From: Streptomyces sp. T12
GTDB taxonomy: Bacteria > Actinomycetota > Actinomycetes > Streptomycetales > Streptomycetaceae
Assembly: GCF_028736035.1 (NCBI RefSeq)
Contig: NZ_CP117866.1
Coordinates: forward strand, 7,915,001-7,979,000
DNA: 64,000 nt
Direction: 5' to 3'
Shown here piece by piece: positions 13,392 to 22,772 of the stretch. The translations under genes were made by a program, and so were the position numbers. Position 1 is the first letter of the stretch. Each line of letters opens with the position of its first letter. Below the pieces are notes generated by a model, which saw nothing but the letters and a program-made list of their open reading frames with translations, searched no databases and was not told where the DNA came from.

Positions 13392-14072
13392 ATGGTGCAG
13401 AAGGCCAAGATCCTCCTGGTCGATGACCGGCCGGAGAATCTGCTGGCGCTGGAGGCGATCCTCTCTGCGCTCGATCAGACGCTGGTACGGGCATCGTCCG
13501 GGGAGGAAGCGCTCAAAGCACTGCTGACGGACGACTTCGCGGTCATTCTGCTGGACGTCCAGATGCCGGGAATGGACGGTTTCGAAACCGCGGCGCACAT
13601 CAAGCGGCGGGAACGGACCCGCGACATCCCGATCATCTTCCTCACCGCGATCAACCACGGCCCGCATCACACGTTCCGTGGCTACGCGGCGGGGGCGGTG
13701 GACTACATCTCCAAGCCGTTCGACCCGTGGGTGCTGCGGGCGAAGGTCTCCGTGTTCGTCGAGCTGTACATGAAGAACTGCCAGCTGCGCGAGCAGGCGG
13801 CGCTGCTGCGGCTCCAGTTGGAGGGCGGCGGCAAGGCCACGGACGGGGACGCGAAAGAGCCGGCGGGCCTGCTCGCCGAGCTGTCGGCGCGGCTCGCCGC
13901 GGTCGAGGAGCAGGCCGAGGCGCTGTCCAAGCAGCTTGACGACGAGTCGGCGGACGCGGCGGCGGTGGCCACGGCAGCTCATCTCGAACGCAAACTCACG
14001 GGATTGCGGCGGGCACTGGACGCGCTGGAGCCGGGCACGGGGAGCACCTCCTCGGTGCCCTCGCAGAACTGA
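13392..14072 (+). CDS. osaB: OsaB-type response regulator with C-terminal coiled coil
   Basis: This 226-aa protein starts with a receiver domain: acidic pair 'VDD' at about 10-12, phospho-acceptor Asp55 in 'LLDVQMPGMDG', Lys in 'YISKPFDP'. It then has no DNA-binding domain; residues from about 130 to 215 are alanine, leucine and glutamate rich and look like a coiled coil. This matches OsaB, the response regulator needed for osmoadaptation in S. coelicolor, as remembered from the literature. It follows osaA by 244 bp and is its likely phosphoryl acceptor. ATG 13392 is chosen over longer in-frame starts because GAGGAGGG precedes it and the receiver begins right after. Confidence 0.9.
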   Translation: MVQKAKILLVDDRPENLLALEAILSALDQTLVRASSGEEALKALLTDDFAVILLDVQMPGMDGFETAAHIKRRERTRDIPIIFLTAINHGPHHTFRGYAAGAVDYISKPFDPWVLRAKVSVFVELYMKNCQLREQAALLRLQLEGGGKATDGDAKEPAGLLAELSARLAAVEEQAEALSKQLDDESADAAAVATAAHLERKLTGLRRALDALEPGTGSTSSVPSQN

Positions 14073-14233
14073 CATCGCGGTGGCGCGCGTTGGCCGGCGA
14101 GCGACGCCGAGCCGTCCTGGGCGTGACCGGCCCGTGAATCGGCGTCAGTTCACCGCCTCCACAAGCGCGACACGAACGGGTGAAGCAGTGGGCACACGTG
14201 TCCGCTGCTTCCTCCACCGGTAACCTCACACCC

Positions 14234-16975
14234 ATGGCCTCACGTCCCTCCGCAGCCAAGAAGCCGCCCGCGAAGAAGGCGGCCGCTTCCGCGAAGGCTC
14301 CGGCGAAGAAGGCCGCTGCCAAGAAAGCCCCCGCGAAGAAGGCGCCGGCCAAGAAGGCCGCGGCGAAGAAAGCCGCGCCCGCACCCAAGCCGGCGCCGAA
14401 TCCGACCGGGGGCATCTACCGGCTCGTGCGCGCCGTCTGGCTCGGGCTCGCGCACGCGGTCGGCGCGGTGTTCCGGGGCATAGGGCAGGGTGCGAAGAAC
14501 CTCGACCCCGCCCATCGCAAGGACGGCATCGCGCTCTTGCTCCTCGGGCTCGGGCTGATCGTCGCGGCCGGCACCTGGTCCAATCTGCGTGGTCCCGTCG
14601 GCGATCTCGTCGAGATCATCGTGACCGGCGCGTTCGGCCGGCTCGACCTGCTCGTGCCGATACTGCTCGCGGTCATCGCCGTACGGTTCATCCGGCACCC
14701 CGAGAAGCCCGAGGCCAACGGCCGAATCGTCATCGGCCTGTCCGCACTCGTCGTCGGCGTGCTCGGCCAGGTCCACATCGCCGTCGGCTCGCCCGCCCGC
14801 AGCGACGGCATGCAGGCCATAAGGGACGCCGGCGGGCTCATCGGCTGGGGCGCGGCGACCCCGCTGACGCACACCATGGGCGAGGTCCTCGCCGTACCGC
14901 TGCTCGCGCTGCTCACGATCTTCGGGCTGCTGGTCGTCACGGCCACCCCGGTCAACGCCATCCCGCAGCGGCTGCGGCAGTTGGGTGTGAAGCTCGGCAT
15001 CCTGCCCGACCCCGACGAGGACGACGACTACACCGAGGACGAGCAGCGCTACGACGACCAGTGGCGCGAGGCCCTGCCCGCGTCGCGCGGCCGTAGGCGC
15101 ACTCCGGCCCCCGAGGCGTACGACCCCGACAGCGCCGAGCAGGAGGCCCTCTCGCGGCGTCGCGGCCGCCCGAGGCGCTCCGCGGTGCCACAGCCCGAGA
15201 TGGACCGTCCCATGGACGCTGTGGACGTCGCGGCGGCCGCCGCTGCCGCGCTCGACGGCGCCGTCCTGCACGGGATGCCGCCCTCGCCGATCGTCGCCGA
15301 CCTCACTCAGGGCGTGAGCGTGGGCGACCGCGCGGAGACCACCCCGGTGCCGACGCCCGTCCCTGCCGCGCGGCCCAAGCAGGAGAAGCTCCCCAAGACC
15401 GAGGTTCCGGATCTCACCAAGTCCGAGGTTCCGGATCTCACCAAATCAGCGCCCGACAAGATGCGGGACCTGCCGCCGCGTGCCGAACAGCTCCAGCTGT
15501 CCGGCGACATCACGTACTCGCTCCCGTCGCTCGACCTCCTTGAGCGCGGCGGTCCCGGCAAGTCGCGCAGCGCCGCCAACGACGCGATCGTCGAGTCGCT
15601 GACCACCGTCTTCTCCGAGTTCAAGGTCGACGCCCGCGTCACCGGCTTCACGCGCGGGCCGACGGTCACGCGCTACGAGGTCGAGCTCGGCCCCGCCGTG
15701 AAGGTCGAGCGGATCACCGCGCTGACGAAGAACATCGCGTACGCGGTCGCCAGCCCGGACGTGCGGATCATCAGCCCGATCCCCGGCAAGTCCGCGGTCG
15801 GCATCGAGATCCCCAACACCGACCGCGAGATGGTCAACCTGGGCGACGTGCTGCGCCTCGCGGCCGCCGCGGAGGACGACCACCCGATGCTGGTCGCCTT
15901 CGGTAAGGACGTCGAGGGCGGCTACGTCATGCACTCGCTGGCGAAGATGCCGCACATGCTCGTTGCCGGTGCGACCGGTTCCGGTAAGTCGTCGTGCATT
16001 AACTGCTTGATCACTTCGGTCATGATGCGGGCGACCCCGGAGGACGTCCGCATGGTGCTGGTCGACCCCAAGCGCGTCGAGCTCACCGCGTACGAGGGCA
16101 TCCCGCACCTGATCACGCCGATCATCACCAACCCGAAGCGGGCCGCCGAGGCGCTCCAGTGGGTCGTACGGGAGATGGACCTGCGGTACGACGACCTCGC
16201 GGCGTACGGCTACCGGCACATCGACGACTTCAACGAGGCCGTGCGCAACGGCAAGGTGAAGGCGCCGGAAGGCAGTGAGCGCGAGCTCCAGCCGTACCCC
16301 TACCTGCTGGTGATCGTCGACGAGCTCGCCGACCTGATGATGGTCGCCCCCCGCGACGTCGAGGACGCGATCGTGCGCATCACGCAGCTCGCGCGCGCGG
16401 CCGGCATCCACCTGGTGCTCGCCACGCAGCGGCCGTCGGTCGACGTCGTCACCGGTCTCATCAAGGCGAACGTCCCCTCACGGCTCGCCTTTGCCACGTC
16501 GTCGCTCGCGGACTCGCGCGTCATCCTCGACCAGCCCGGTGCCGAGAAGCTGATCGGCAAGGGCGACGGGCTGTTCCTGCCGATGGGGGCGAACAAGCCG
16601 ACCCGTATGCAGGGTGCCTTCGTGACCGAGGAGGAGGTCGCGGCCGTCGTCCAGCACTGCAAGGACCAGATGGCGCCCGTCTTCCGGGACGACGTCACCG
16701 TGGGCACCAAGCAGAAGAAGGAGATCGACGAGGAGATCGGCGACGACCTCGATCTGCTGTGTCAGGCGGCCGAACTGGTGGTCTCCACGCAGTTCGGGTC
16801 GACGTCCATGCTGCAGCGCAAGCTGCGTGTCGGGTTCGCCAAGGCCGGGCGGCTGATGGACCTCATGGAGTCGCGGGGCATCGTGGGGCCGAGCGAGGGT
16901 TCCAAGGCTCGTGACGTTCTTGTGAAACCTGATGAGCTGGACGGCGTGCTGGCCGTGATCCGCGGGGAGGCTTAA
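14234..16975 (+). CDS. ftsK: FtsK/SpoIIIE DNA translocase
   Basis: This 913-aa ATP-driven DNA pump moves chromosomal DNA away from closing septa. The first 60 residues are a basic Lys/Ala-rich tail. About four membrane segments lie between residues 90 and 245. A charged, proline-rich linker follows, then the motor domain with Walker A 'GATGSGKSS' (about 579-587) and Walker B 'LLVIVDELADLMM' (about 690-702). The C-terminal gamma winged-helix domain (about 840-905, 'STSMLQRKLRVGFAKAGRLM') reads polar KOPS-like sequences. ATG 14234 has a weak ribosome-binding site; a GTG 54 bp upstream is possible but would add a non-conserved extension. The gene heads the ftsK-rodZ-rimO-pgsA-cinA-clgR neighbourhood, which is conserved in actinobacteria. 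Confidence 0.95.
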   Translation: MASRPSAAKKPPAKKAAASAKAPAKKAAAKKAPAKKAPAKKAAAKKAAPAPKPAPNPTGGIYRLVRAVWLGLAHAVGAVFRGIGQGAKNLDPAHRKDGIALLLLGLGLIVAAGTWSNLRGPVGDLVEIIVTGAFGRLDLLVPILLAVIAVRFIRHPEKPEANGRIVIGLSALVVGVLGQVHIAVGSPARSDGMQAIRDAGGLIGWGAATPLTHTMGEVLAVPLLALLTIFGLLVVTATPVNAIPQRLRQLGVKLGILPDPDEDDDYTEDEQRYDDQWREALPASRGRRRTPAPEAYDPDSAEQEALSRRRGRPRRSAVPQPEMDRPMDAVDVAAAAAAALDGAVLHGMPPSPIVADLTQGVSVGDRAETTPVPTPVPAARPKQEKLPKTEVPDLTKSEVPDLTKSAPDKMRDLPPRAEQLQLSGDITYSLPSLDLLERGGPGKSRSAANDAIVESLTTVFSEFKVDARVTGFTRGPTVTRYEVELGPAVKVERITALTKNIAYAVASPDVRIISPIPGKSAVGIEIPNTDREMVNLGDVLRLAAAAEDDHPMLVAFGKDVEGGYVMHSLAKMPHMLVAGATGSGKSSCINCLITSVMMRATPEDVRMVLVDPKRVELTAYEGIPHLITPIITNPKRAAEALQWVVREMDLRYDDLAAYGYRHIDDFNEAVRNGKVKAPEGSERELQPYPYLLVIVDELADLMMVAPRDVEDAIVRITQLARAAGIHLVLATQRPSVDVVTGLIKANVPSRLAFATSSLADSRVILDQPGAEKLIGKGDGLFLPMGANKPTRMQGAFVTEEEVAAVVQHCKDQMAPVFRDDVTVGTKQKKEIDEEIGDDLDLLCQAAELVVSTQFGSTSMLQRKLRVGFAKAGRLMDLMESRGIVGPSEGSKARDVLVKPDELDGVLAVIRGEA
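15401..15448 (+). repeat. 24-bp tandem duplication in the FtsK linker
   Basis: Two adjacent 24-bp copies (15401-15424 and 15425-15448, differing only at the end) encode the repeated peptide EVPDLTKS. They lie in the disordered linker of FtsK and keep the frame, so they probably only change linker length. Confidence 0.85.
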
Positions 16976-17256
16976 AGGGAGTCCGGGGCGGAAACGGGAC
17001 GCAGCGGTCGCCTTGTGAACAGGTGGGTGATGAGTCGATGTTCGATTGTGACTCACCCGTAAGGGATCATTGAGCAACCGTTCCCCTTCGGCGTACGTCA
17101 AGTTGAGGGAAGCGCGACAATCTCGTACTCCGTCATCGGCGTGTCCGGCCATTCCGATGGCGTACAAAGTCCCACCGCCCGGTTGCCCCACCCTTTCGTA
17201 CCCCCCATAGACTGAACCTCCAGCACAGGTGGCTTAAACGCTCGAAAGGCGCCCCC

Positions 17257-18087
17257 GTGTCCATCGGCAACTCCCCTGAAGACGAGCGTCCGTTCGAAGA
17301 CGTGTCCGAGGAAGCCCGCCCCTCGATCGGCCGTGCCCTCCAGCAGGCGCGCATCGACGCAGGGCTGACCGTCGACGACGTCAGTAACGCCACCCGGGTC
17401 CGCATCGCCATCGTGCATGCCATCGAGGCGGAAAACTTTGCTGCCTGCGGTGGCGACGTGTACGCCCGAGGCCACATCCGGACCCTGGCCAAAGCCGTCC
17501 ACCTCGATCCGGCCCCGCTTCTCGCCCAGTACGACGCCTCGCACGGCGGACGACCGGCGCCGACCCCGGCTGCCCCCCTGTTCGAGGCGGAGCGCATCCG
17601 GCCCGAGCGGCGCGGGCCCAACTGGACCGCGGCCATGGTCGCCGCGATCGTCGCCGTGGTCGGGTTCGTCGGGTTCACCGCGGTCAAGGGCGAGGACGGG
17701 GGCGGCAAGTCGTCGGTCGCCGAGGGCGGCTCGACGCCGACGGCCGACAAGACCACGCCCACCCCGAAGACCGACAAGCCCAAGGACCCGAAGCCGTCGG
17801 ACAGCGCCATCGCCGCCGTCCCGCAGGACAAGGTGACCGTCCAGGTCAGCGCCGCCGACGGCAGGAGCTGGGTCGGTGTCAAGGACCACAACGGCAAGCT
17901 GCTCTTCGACGGACTCCTCAAGCAGGGCGACTCCAAGACCTTCCAGGACGGCGAGAAGATCAACCTCGTCCTCGGTGACGCGGGTGCGATCGACCTGTAC
18001 GTCAACGGCAAGAAGATCGAGGACGACTGGCAGCCGGGCGCCGTGGAGCGCCTCACGTACACGAAGGGCGACCCGCAGGCCGGATAA
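17257..18087 (+). CDS. RodZ-like helix-turn-helix membrane protein
   Basis: This 276-aa protein has an N-terminal HTH_25 domain (about 22-85, 'GRALQQARIDAGLTVDDVS', 'YARGHIRTLAKAV'). One membrane helix (about 123-143) is followed by a Thr/Lys/Pro-rich stretch and a C-terminal DUF4115 beta domain (about 190-265). This is the RodZ architecture. In rods RodZ links MreB to the wall machinery; in Streptomyces the role is less clear and probably concerns spore wall or division. The start is GTG 17257, with no strong ribosome-binding site. The gene lies between ftsK and rimO and a terminator-like hairpin follows. Confidence 0.85.
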   Translation: MSIGNSPEDERPFEDVSEEARPSIGRALQQARIDAGLTVDDVSNATRVRIAIVHAIEAENFAACGGDVYARGHIRTLAKAVHLDPAPLLAQYDASHGGRPAPTPAAPLFEAERIRPERRGPNWTAAMVAAIVAVVGFVGFTAVKGEDGGGKSSVAEGGSTPTADKTTPTPKTDKPKDPKPSDSAIAAVPQDKVTVQVSAADGRSWVGVKDHNGKLLFDGLLKQGDSKTFQDGEKINLVLGDAGAIDLYVNGKKIEDDWQPGAVERLTYTKGDPQAG

Positions 18088-18110
18088 GTCGGGCTGAAGG
18101 GTTGAGCACG

Positions 18111-18142
18111 GACGGGGTTGGCCAAGATCGGCCAACCCCGTC
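18111..18142 (+). terminator. Terminator-like hairpin between the rodZ-like gene and rimO
   Basis: A perfect 13-bp stem (18111-18123 with 18130-18142) closes a six-base loop. There is no T-run, so it may be a weak terminator or a processing site. It suggests rimO has its own promoter. Confidence 0.65.
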
Positions 18143-18180
18143 GACGTGGGCTGTCAGTGAGACAAAGTAGTCTTGAGCCC

Positions 18181-19662
18181 ATGTCTGAACGCCGTACCGT
18201 CGCACTGGTCACTCTTGGCTGCGCCCGTAACGAGGTGGACTCGGAGGAGCTCGCAGGCCGCTTGGAGGCGGACGGCTGGGACCTTGTGGAGGACGCCGGG
18301 GACGCGGATGTCGCCGTCGTCAACACGTGCGGCTTCGTCGACGCCGCCAAGAAGGACTCCGTCGACGCCCTCCTGGAGGCCAACGACCTCAAGGGGCATG
18401 GGAGAACCCAGGCCGTCGTGGCGGTGGGCTGCATGGCCGAGCGGTACGGCAAGGAACTCGCCAAGGCCCTCCCCGAGGCCGACGGCGTGCTCGGCTTCGA
18501 CGATTACGCGAACATCTCGGACCGCCTGCAGACCATCCTGAACGGCGGCATCCACGCCTCCCACACCCCGCGCGACCGGCGCAAACTGCTGCCGATCAGT
18601 CCGGCCGAGCGGCAGGAGTCCGCGGCCGCGGTCGCGCTTCCCGGGCATGCGCCCGTGGATCTTCCGGAGGGGCTCGCTCCGGCCTCCGGCCCCCGTGCGC
18701 CGCTGCGCCGCCGTCTCGACGGTGCCCCGGTCGCCTCGGTGAAGCTCGCCTCCGGCTGCGACCGGCGGTGCTCCTTCTGCGCCATCCCGTCCTTCCGCGG
18801 CTCCTTCATCTCGCGCCGCCCCAGCGACGTGCTGAACGAGACGCGGTGGCTCGCCGAGCAGGGCGTCAAGGAGATCATGCTGGTCTCCGAGAACAACACG
18901 TCCTACGGCAAGGACCTGGGCGACATCCGCCTGCTGGAGTCCCTCCTGCCGGAGCTGGCAGAGGTCGACGGCATCGAGCGTGTCCGCGTCAGCTACCTCC
19001 AGCCGGCCGAGATGCGGCCCGGCCTCATCGACGTGCTGACCTCGACGCCGAAGATCGCCCCGTACTTCGACCTGTCCTTCCAGCACTCCGCGCCCGGCGT
19101 GCTGCGCGCGATGCGCCGCTTCGGCGACACCGACCGCTTCCTGGAGCTGCTCGACACCATCCGCGGCAAGGCTCCCCAGGCCGGCGTGCGCTCCAACTTC
19201 ATCGTGGGATTCCCCGGCGAGACCGAGGCCGACCTGGCCGAGCTGGAGCGGTTCCTGAACGGCGCGCGGCTGGATGCCATCGGTGTCTTCGGGTACTCCG
19301 ACGAGGACGGCACGGAAGCCGCGACGTACGACAACAAGCTCGACGAGGACGTCGTCGCCGAACGGCTGGCGCGTGTCTCCCGGCTCGCCGAGGAACTCGT
19401 CTCGCAGCGGGCCGAGGAGCGCCTCGGGGAGACCGTGCACGTGCTCGTCGAGTCGGTCGGCTCCGAGGACTCGGCGGAGGGCGCGTACGGCCGTGGCGCG
19501 CACCAGGCGCCGGAGACGGACGGCCAGGTGCTGCTCACGAGCGGCGAAGGGCTGAGCGTCGGTCGTATGGTCGAGGCGAAGGTGGTCGGCACGGAAGGTG
19601 TCGACCTGGTGGCCGAGCCGCTGCAGGGCATGCTCGCGTGTAGTGAGGAGGCGGGCAGATGA
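18181..19662 (+). CDS. rimO: Ribosomal protein S12 methylthiotransferase RimO
   Basis: This 493-aa radical SAM enzyme adds a methylthio group to a conserved Asp of ribosomal protein S12. The N-terminal UPF0004 domain has the three cluster cysteines C14, C50 and C84. The radical SAM domain has C193, C197 and C200 ('CDRRCSFC'), and a TRAM domain closes the protein. RimO is told apart from the related MiaB by '[12 protein letters not shown]' and by its S12-type organisation; a true MiaB lies at 62010. A 50-residue Ala/Pro-rich insert (about 138-187) between the first two domains is longer than in E. coli. The stop overlaps the pgsA start by four bases (ATGA), implying coupled translation. Confidence 0.93.
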   Translation: MSERRTVALVTLGCARNEVDSEELAGRLEADGWDLVEDAGDADVAVVNTCGFVDAAKKDSVDALLEANDLKGHGRTQAVVAVGCMAERYGKELAKALPEADGVLGFDDYANISDRLQTILNGGIHASHTPRDRRKLLPISPAERQESAAAVALPGHAPVDLPEGLAPASGPRAPLRRRLDGAPVASVKLASGCDRRCSFCAIPSFRGSFISRRPSDVLNETRWLAEQGVKEIMLVSENNTSYGKDLGDIRLLESLLPELAEVDGIERVRVSYLQPAEMRPGLIDVLTSTPKIAPYFDLSFQHSAPGVLRAMRRFGDTDRFLELLDTIRGKAPQAGVRSNFIVGFPGETEADLAELERFLNGARLDAIGVFGYSDEDGTEAATYDNKLDEDVVAERLARVSRLAEELVSQRAEERLGETVHVLVESVGSEDSAEGAYGRGAHQAPETDGQVLLTSGEGLSVGRMVEAKVVGTEGVDLVAEPLQGMLACSEEAGR

Positions 19663-20441
19663 CCGGAGTTCCGGCGTCCGCCGCGGGTGGTTCCTCGCAG
19701 GCGGGCGCGGCGGGCAAGGCGAGCGCGGTGGGTTCGTCCAAGGCCGCTGGCTCGAACAAGGCCTCCGGTTCGAAGACCGGCGGCGCCGAAGCCGGTGTCC
19801 CGGGCGGTGCGAAGCCCGCGCGCGGTGGGAAGATCGCGGCCGCGGCCGTCAACCAGGCCAGCGTCTGGAACATCGCCAACCTCCTGACCATGCTCCGGCT
19901 GGTCCTCGTGCCCGCGTTCGTCGCCCTGATGCTGGCCGACGGCGGATACGACCCGGCGTGGCGCTCGCTCGCCTGGGCGGCCTTCGCCGTCGCCATGATC
20001 ACCGACCTGTTCGACGGCCATCTGGCCCGGACGTACAACCTCGTCACCGACTTCGGGAAGATCGCCGATCCCATCGCCGACAAAGCGATCATGGGCGCGG
20101 CGCTGATCTGTCTGTCCGCACTGGGTGATCTGCCGTGGTGGGTGACGGGCATCATCCTCGGCCGGGAACTCGGAATCACGCTGCTGCGTTTCATCGTCAT
20201 CCGGTACGGCGTCATCCCCGCGAGCCGCGGCGGCAAGCTCAAGACCCTCACGCAGGGCGTGGCCGTCGGGATGTACATCCTGGCGCTGACGGGGTGGCTG
20301 GCCACTCTGAGGTTCTGGGTGATGGCTGCGGCGGTCGTCCTGACCGTGGTGACCGGACTCGACTATGTGAGACAAGCCATTGTGCTGCGCAGGCAGGGAA
20401 TCGCCGAGCGCGAAGCCGCGTTGGAGGAGACGGAAGCGTGA
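19659..20441 (+). CDS. pgsA: CDP-diacylglycerol--glycerol-3-phosphate 3-phosphatidyltransferase
   Basis: This 260-aa integral membrane enzyme makes phosphatidylglycerol phosphate. The CDP-alcohol phosphotransferase motif is complete: D-G-x2-A-R-x8-G-x3-D-x3-D in '[20 protein letters not shown]' and the next residues. About six hydrophobic segments follow. The first 60 or so residues are an Ala/Ser/Gly/Lys-rich extension not needed for catalysis. The start overlaps rimO by four bases and the stop overlaps cinA by four bases (GTGA). A related CDP-alcohol enzyme such as phosphatidylinositol phosphate synthase is possible, but the clgR/cinA context fits PgsA. Confidence 0.88.
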   Translation: MTGVPASAAGGSSQAGAAGKASAVGSSKAAGSNKASGSKTGGAEAGVPGGAKPARGGKIAAAAVNQASVWNIANLLTMLRLVLVPAFVALMLADGGYDPAWRSLAWAAFAVAMITDLFDGHLARTYNLVTDFGKIADPIADKAIMGAALICLSALGDLPWWVTGIILGRELGITLLRFIVIRYGVIPASRGGKLKTLTQGVAVGMYILALTGWLATLRFWVMAAAVVLTVVTGLDYVRQAIVLRRQGIAEREAALEETEA

Positions 20442-20983
20442 GTTCCCGGGCCGCCGACGTCGTGCGACTACTCACAGTGAAGGGTGAGACGCTCGCTGTC
20501 GCCGAGTCACTGACGGGCGGACTGGTTGCGGCGGAGATTACAGCCGTCTCTGGCGCCTCCCAGGCCTTCCGGGGCTCGGTGACCGCCTACGCCACCGAGC
20601 TGAAGCACCGGCTGCTCGACGTCGACGCCACCTTGCTGGAGCAGCAGGGGGCGGTGAATCCGCAGGTTGCGGTACAGATGGCGGCCGGCGTACGAAGGGC
20701 CCTGGGAGCCGACTGGGGCATCGCGACGACCGGCGTCGCGGGGCCCGAGACGCAGGACGGACAGCCCGTAGGGACGGTTTTCGTGGCCGTGGACGGCCCC
20801 GTCGGCCCTGGTTCCGGTTCTGCCGGTGGCGGAAAAGTGGAGGCCCTGCGGTTGAACGGCGACCGCGCGGAAATTCGTATGGAGAGTGTACGGAGCGTAC
20901 TCGCGCTGCTCCTGACGGAGCTTGCGAGCGAACACACTGGGAATGAGCGGACACAGGATACGGAACAGAACGGGGGGTTTTGA
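20438..20983 (+). CDS. cinA: CinA C-terminal domain protein (nicotinamide-nucleotide amidohydrolase, PncC-type)
   Basis: This 181-aa protein is the stand-alone CinA C-terminal domain. It includes the conserved 'LAVAESLTGGLVAAEITAVSG' core and 'GIATTGVAGPETQDGQPVGT'. The family deamidates nicotinamide mononucleotide and recycles pyridine nucleotides. It starts at GTG 20438, overlapping pgsA. In actinobacteria it sits between pgsA and clgR, as here. A Gly/Ser-rich loop around residue 125 and the charged tail are variable. Confidence 0.87.
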   Translation: MSSRAADVVRLLTVKGETLAVAESLTGGLVAAEITAVSGASQAFRGSVTAYATELKHRLLDVDATLLEQQGAVNPQVAVQMAAGVRRALGADWGIATTGVAGPETQDGQPVGTVFVAVDGPVGPGSGSAGGGKVEALRLNGDRAEIRMESVRSVLALLLTELASEHTGNERTQDTEQNGGF

Positions 20984-21092
20984 TGTTTGCAGCCCTTAGT
21001 GAACACGACATCGCTCCCCGCACGGCCGCGGCGCAAGGCGGTACGGTGGGGCGTGAAGGATGCGGCTACGCGGTCCGAGGAGGGAGCCACCG

Positions 21093-21473
21093 ATGATTCT
21101 GCTCCGTCGCCTGCTGGGTGACGTGCTGCGTCGGCAGCGCCAGCGCCAGGGCCGTACTCTGCGCGAAGTCTCCTCGTCCGCCCGAGTCTCACTCGGCTAT
21201 CTCTCCGAGGTGGAGCGGGGGCAGAAGGAGGCTTCCTCCGAGCTGCTTGCCGCGATCTGCGACGCGCTGGACGTACGGATGTCCGAGCTCATGCGGGAAG
21301 TGAGCGACGAGCTCGCCCTCGCCGAGCTGGCCCAGTCTGCAGCTGCCACCCCCAGCGAGCCTGTACCCACGTCGGTGCGACCGATGCTGGGTTCCGTGTC
21401 GGTGACCGGTGTGCCACCGGAACGGGTGACCATCAAGGCGCCTTCCGAGGCGGTGGACGTGGTCGCCGCGTGA
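21093..21473 (+). CDS. clgR: ClgR-type XRE transcriptional regulator
   Basis: This 126-aa DNA-binding protein has an XRE helix-turn-helix at about residues 12-70 ('[20 protein letters not shown]', '[19 protein letters not shown]'). It is very similar to ClgR, the activator of clp protease and other stress genes in Streptomyces, Corynebacterium and Mycobacterium, where the gene also lies after pgsA/cinA. In other species ClgR is itself degraded by Clp through its C-terminal residues; here the tail ends '...EAVDVVAA', a plausible ssrA-like Ala-Ala degron. ATG 21093 has the strong site GAGGAGGGAG upstream; a longer start at 21060 has none. Confidence 0.92.
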   Translation: MILLRRLLGDVLRRQRQRQGRTLREVSSSARVSLGYLSEVERGQKEASSELLAAICDALDVRMSELMREVSDELALAELAQSAAATPSEPVPTSVRPMLGSVSVTGVPPERVTIKAPSEAVDVVAA

Positions 21474-21749
21474 CGGTGACGCCGGTGCGCGTGTGACCAC
21501 GCGCTGAGGAGTTGTGTGAGGCCCCGGCCAGGGCTTCTCCAGGGAGACCTGGGGGAGTGCGGTCGGGGTTTCGTGCTGTACGGGCCCTTTCGGAGTCCGT
21601 TTGCCGGTATGTGACCCGGCGGTCATGGTGGAGGGTGTGACGGCGCCTGACGCGCTGTGACGACGTTGGCCCGCGCTGCATCCGTGTGCCGTTGGTGCGC
21701 CCTCCCGGCGGGTGAACGGGCGGCCTAGCCTCGGGCTGGAGGTGGGTGG

Positions 21750-22028
21750 ATGGCACGGCCGATAGCGCGCTGGGGGGTGGCCCTCGGGCTCGGGGCACTG
21801 TGGTGGTGGGCCGTGCTGCGGCTCGCGCTGGCGCCGGACGCAGGGGTGCTGGAGGGGGCCGTCGCCGCCGGAGGGTGGGGGCTGAGCCTGTTGCCGGTGC
21901 ACTGTGTGCCGAAGGCGCGGGCCGCGGGTGCCGTCGACCCGCGGCGGTGGACGGAAGCCTGGCGGGCGGGGCGGGCTACCACGGCATCGCCACACCGCCG
22001 TTCGGACGCAGGATCTGCCCCGTCGTGA
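21750..22028 (+). CDS. Small hypothetical membrane-associated protein
   Basis: This 92-aa open frame starts at ATG 21750 behind GGAGGTGGGTGG. The N-terminal half is hydrophobic ('GVALGLGALWWWAVLRLAL' and 'GGWGLSLLPVHCVP'), giving one or two membrane segments, followed by an Arg/Ala-rich tail. Its last 53 bp overlap the 3' end of the convergent SDR gene. I do not recognise a family. The good ribosome-binding site and the WWW-containing helix argue for a real gene, but the tail is low complexity and could be read in the wrong frame. Confidence 0.55.
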   Translation: MARPIARWGVALGLGALWWWAVLRLALAPDAGVLEGAVAAGGWGLSLLPVHCVPKARAAGAVDPRRWTEAWRAGRATTASPHRRSDAGSAPS

Positions 22029-22740
22029 AGGCCGAGGCGTCGGACGCCAGGTGCAGCACGGCGTGGGCTATGTCCTCCGGTTCGCCGACCCGGCCCAGCG
22101 GCGACATCCGGGCCATGAACGCCTCGGTCTGTGTCTGCGCCGCGGTGTCGTGGCGGTCGGTCATGGGGGTGCGGATCCAGCCCGGGGCGACCGCGTTGAC
22201 GCGGATGCCGTGTGGGCCCATCTCCGTCGCCAGCGTCTTCGTCAGCTGCACGACCGCCGCCTTGGCCGCGCCGTAGCAGAGCAGGCCGGGGCCACCGGTG
22301 TCGACGGCGCCGGAGGCCATGGTGATGATGCTGCCCTTCGTGTGCTGCGCGAGCATCGCGCGGGCGGCCTCCTGGCAGGCGTACAGCACGCCCTTGAAGT
22401 TGACGTTCAGTACCCGGTCGAGGTCCTCGTCGCGGGTCTCCAGGACCGGGCTGCTGTGCATGATCCCGGCGACCGCGGCCATCACGTCGAGCCGCTCGCA
22501 GGAGGCGACGGCTCGGCGGAGCTGTTCCCGGTCGGTGACGTCCAGGTGGTGGGTGCGGCCGGTGCCGCCGCGCGCCTTGATCAGGGTCGCCGTGTCGTGC
22601 AGGCCCTGTGCGTCGCGGTCGGCGCAGTGCACTGCGGCGCCTGCCTCGGCGAGCAGGACGGCCGAGGCGCGGCCGATGCCGCTGGCGGCGCCGGTGACGA
22701 ATGCGGTGCGTCCGGTGAGGTCGTACGCCTTGACGGCCAT
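21976..22740 (-). CDS. SDR family oxidoreductase
   Basis: This 254-aa short-chain dehydrogenase/reductase has the N-terminal Rossmann motif 'TGAASGIG' (about 16-23), an NAG-like 'AAVAGIM' and the catalytic 'YGAAK' with a preceding Ser in 'TMASGAVD'. It also has the C-terminal 'VNAVAPGWIRTPM'. Asp in 'HCADRD' after the second strand suggests an NAD(H) preference. The substrate cannot be read from sequence. It lies alone, convergent with the small membrane gene and 32 bp upstream of the glycosylase start region on the same strand, so the two could be co-expressed. Confidence 0.9.
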   Translation of the reverse strand: MAVKAYDLTGRTAFVTGAASGIGRASAVLLAEAGAAVHCADRDAQGLHDTATLIKARGGTGRTHHLDVTDREQLRRAVASCERLDVMAAVAGIMHSSPVLETRDEDLDRVLNVNFKGVLYACQEAARAMLAQHTKGSIITMASGAVDTGGPGLLCYGAAKAAVVQLTKTLATEMGPHGIRVNAVAPGWIRTPMTDRHDTAAQTQTEAFMARMSPLGRVGEPEDIAHAVLHLASDASAFTTGQILRPNGGVAMPW

Positions 22741-22772
22741 GAAGGGACGTTACGAGGGTTTCTGACGGGGCG

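Noticed and set aside
20910..21092. A ClgR binding box upstream of clgR for autoregulation
   Set aside because: The closest match to GTTCGC-N5-GCG, on the minus strand near 20928-20940, breaks the second half, so I could not support it.
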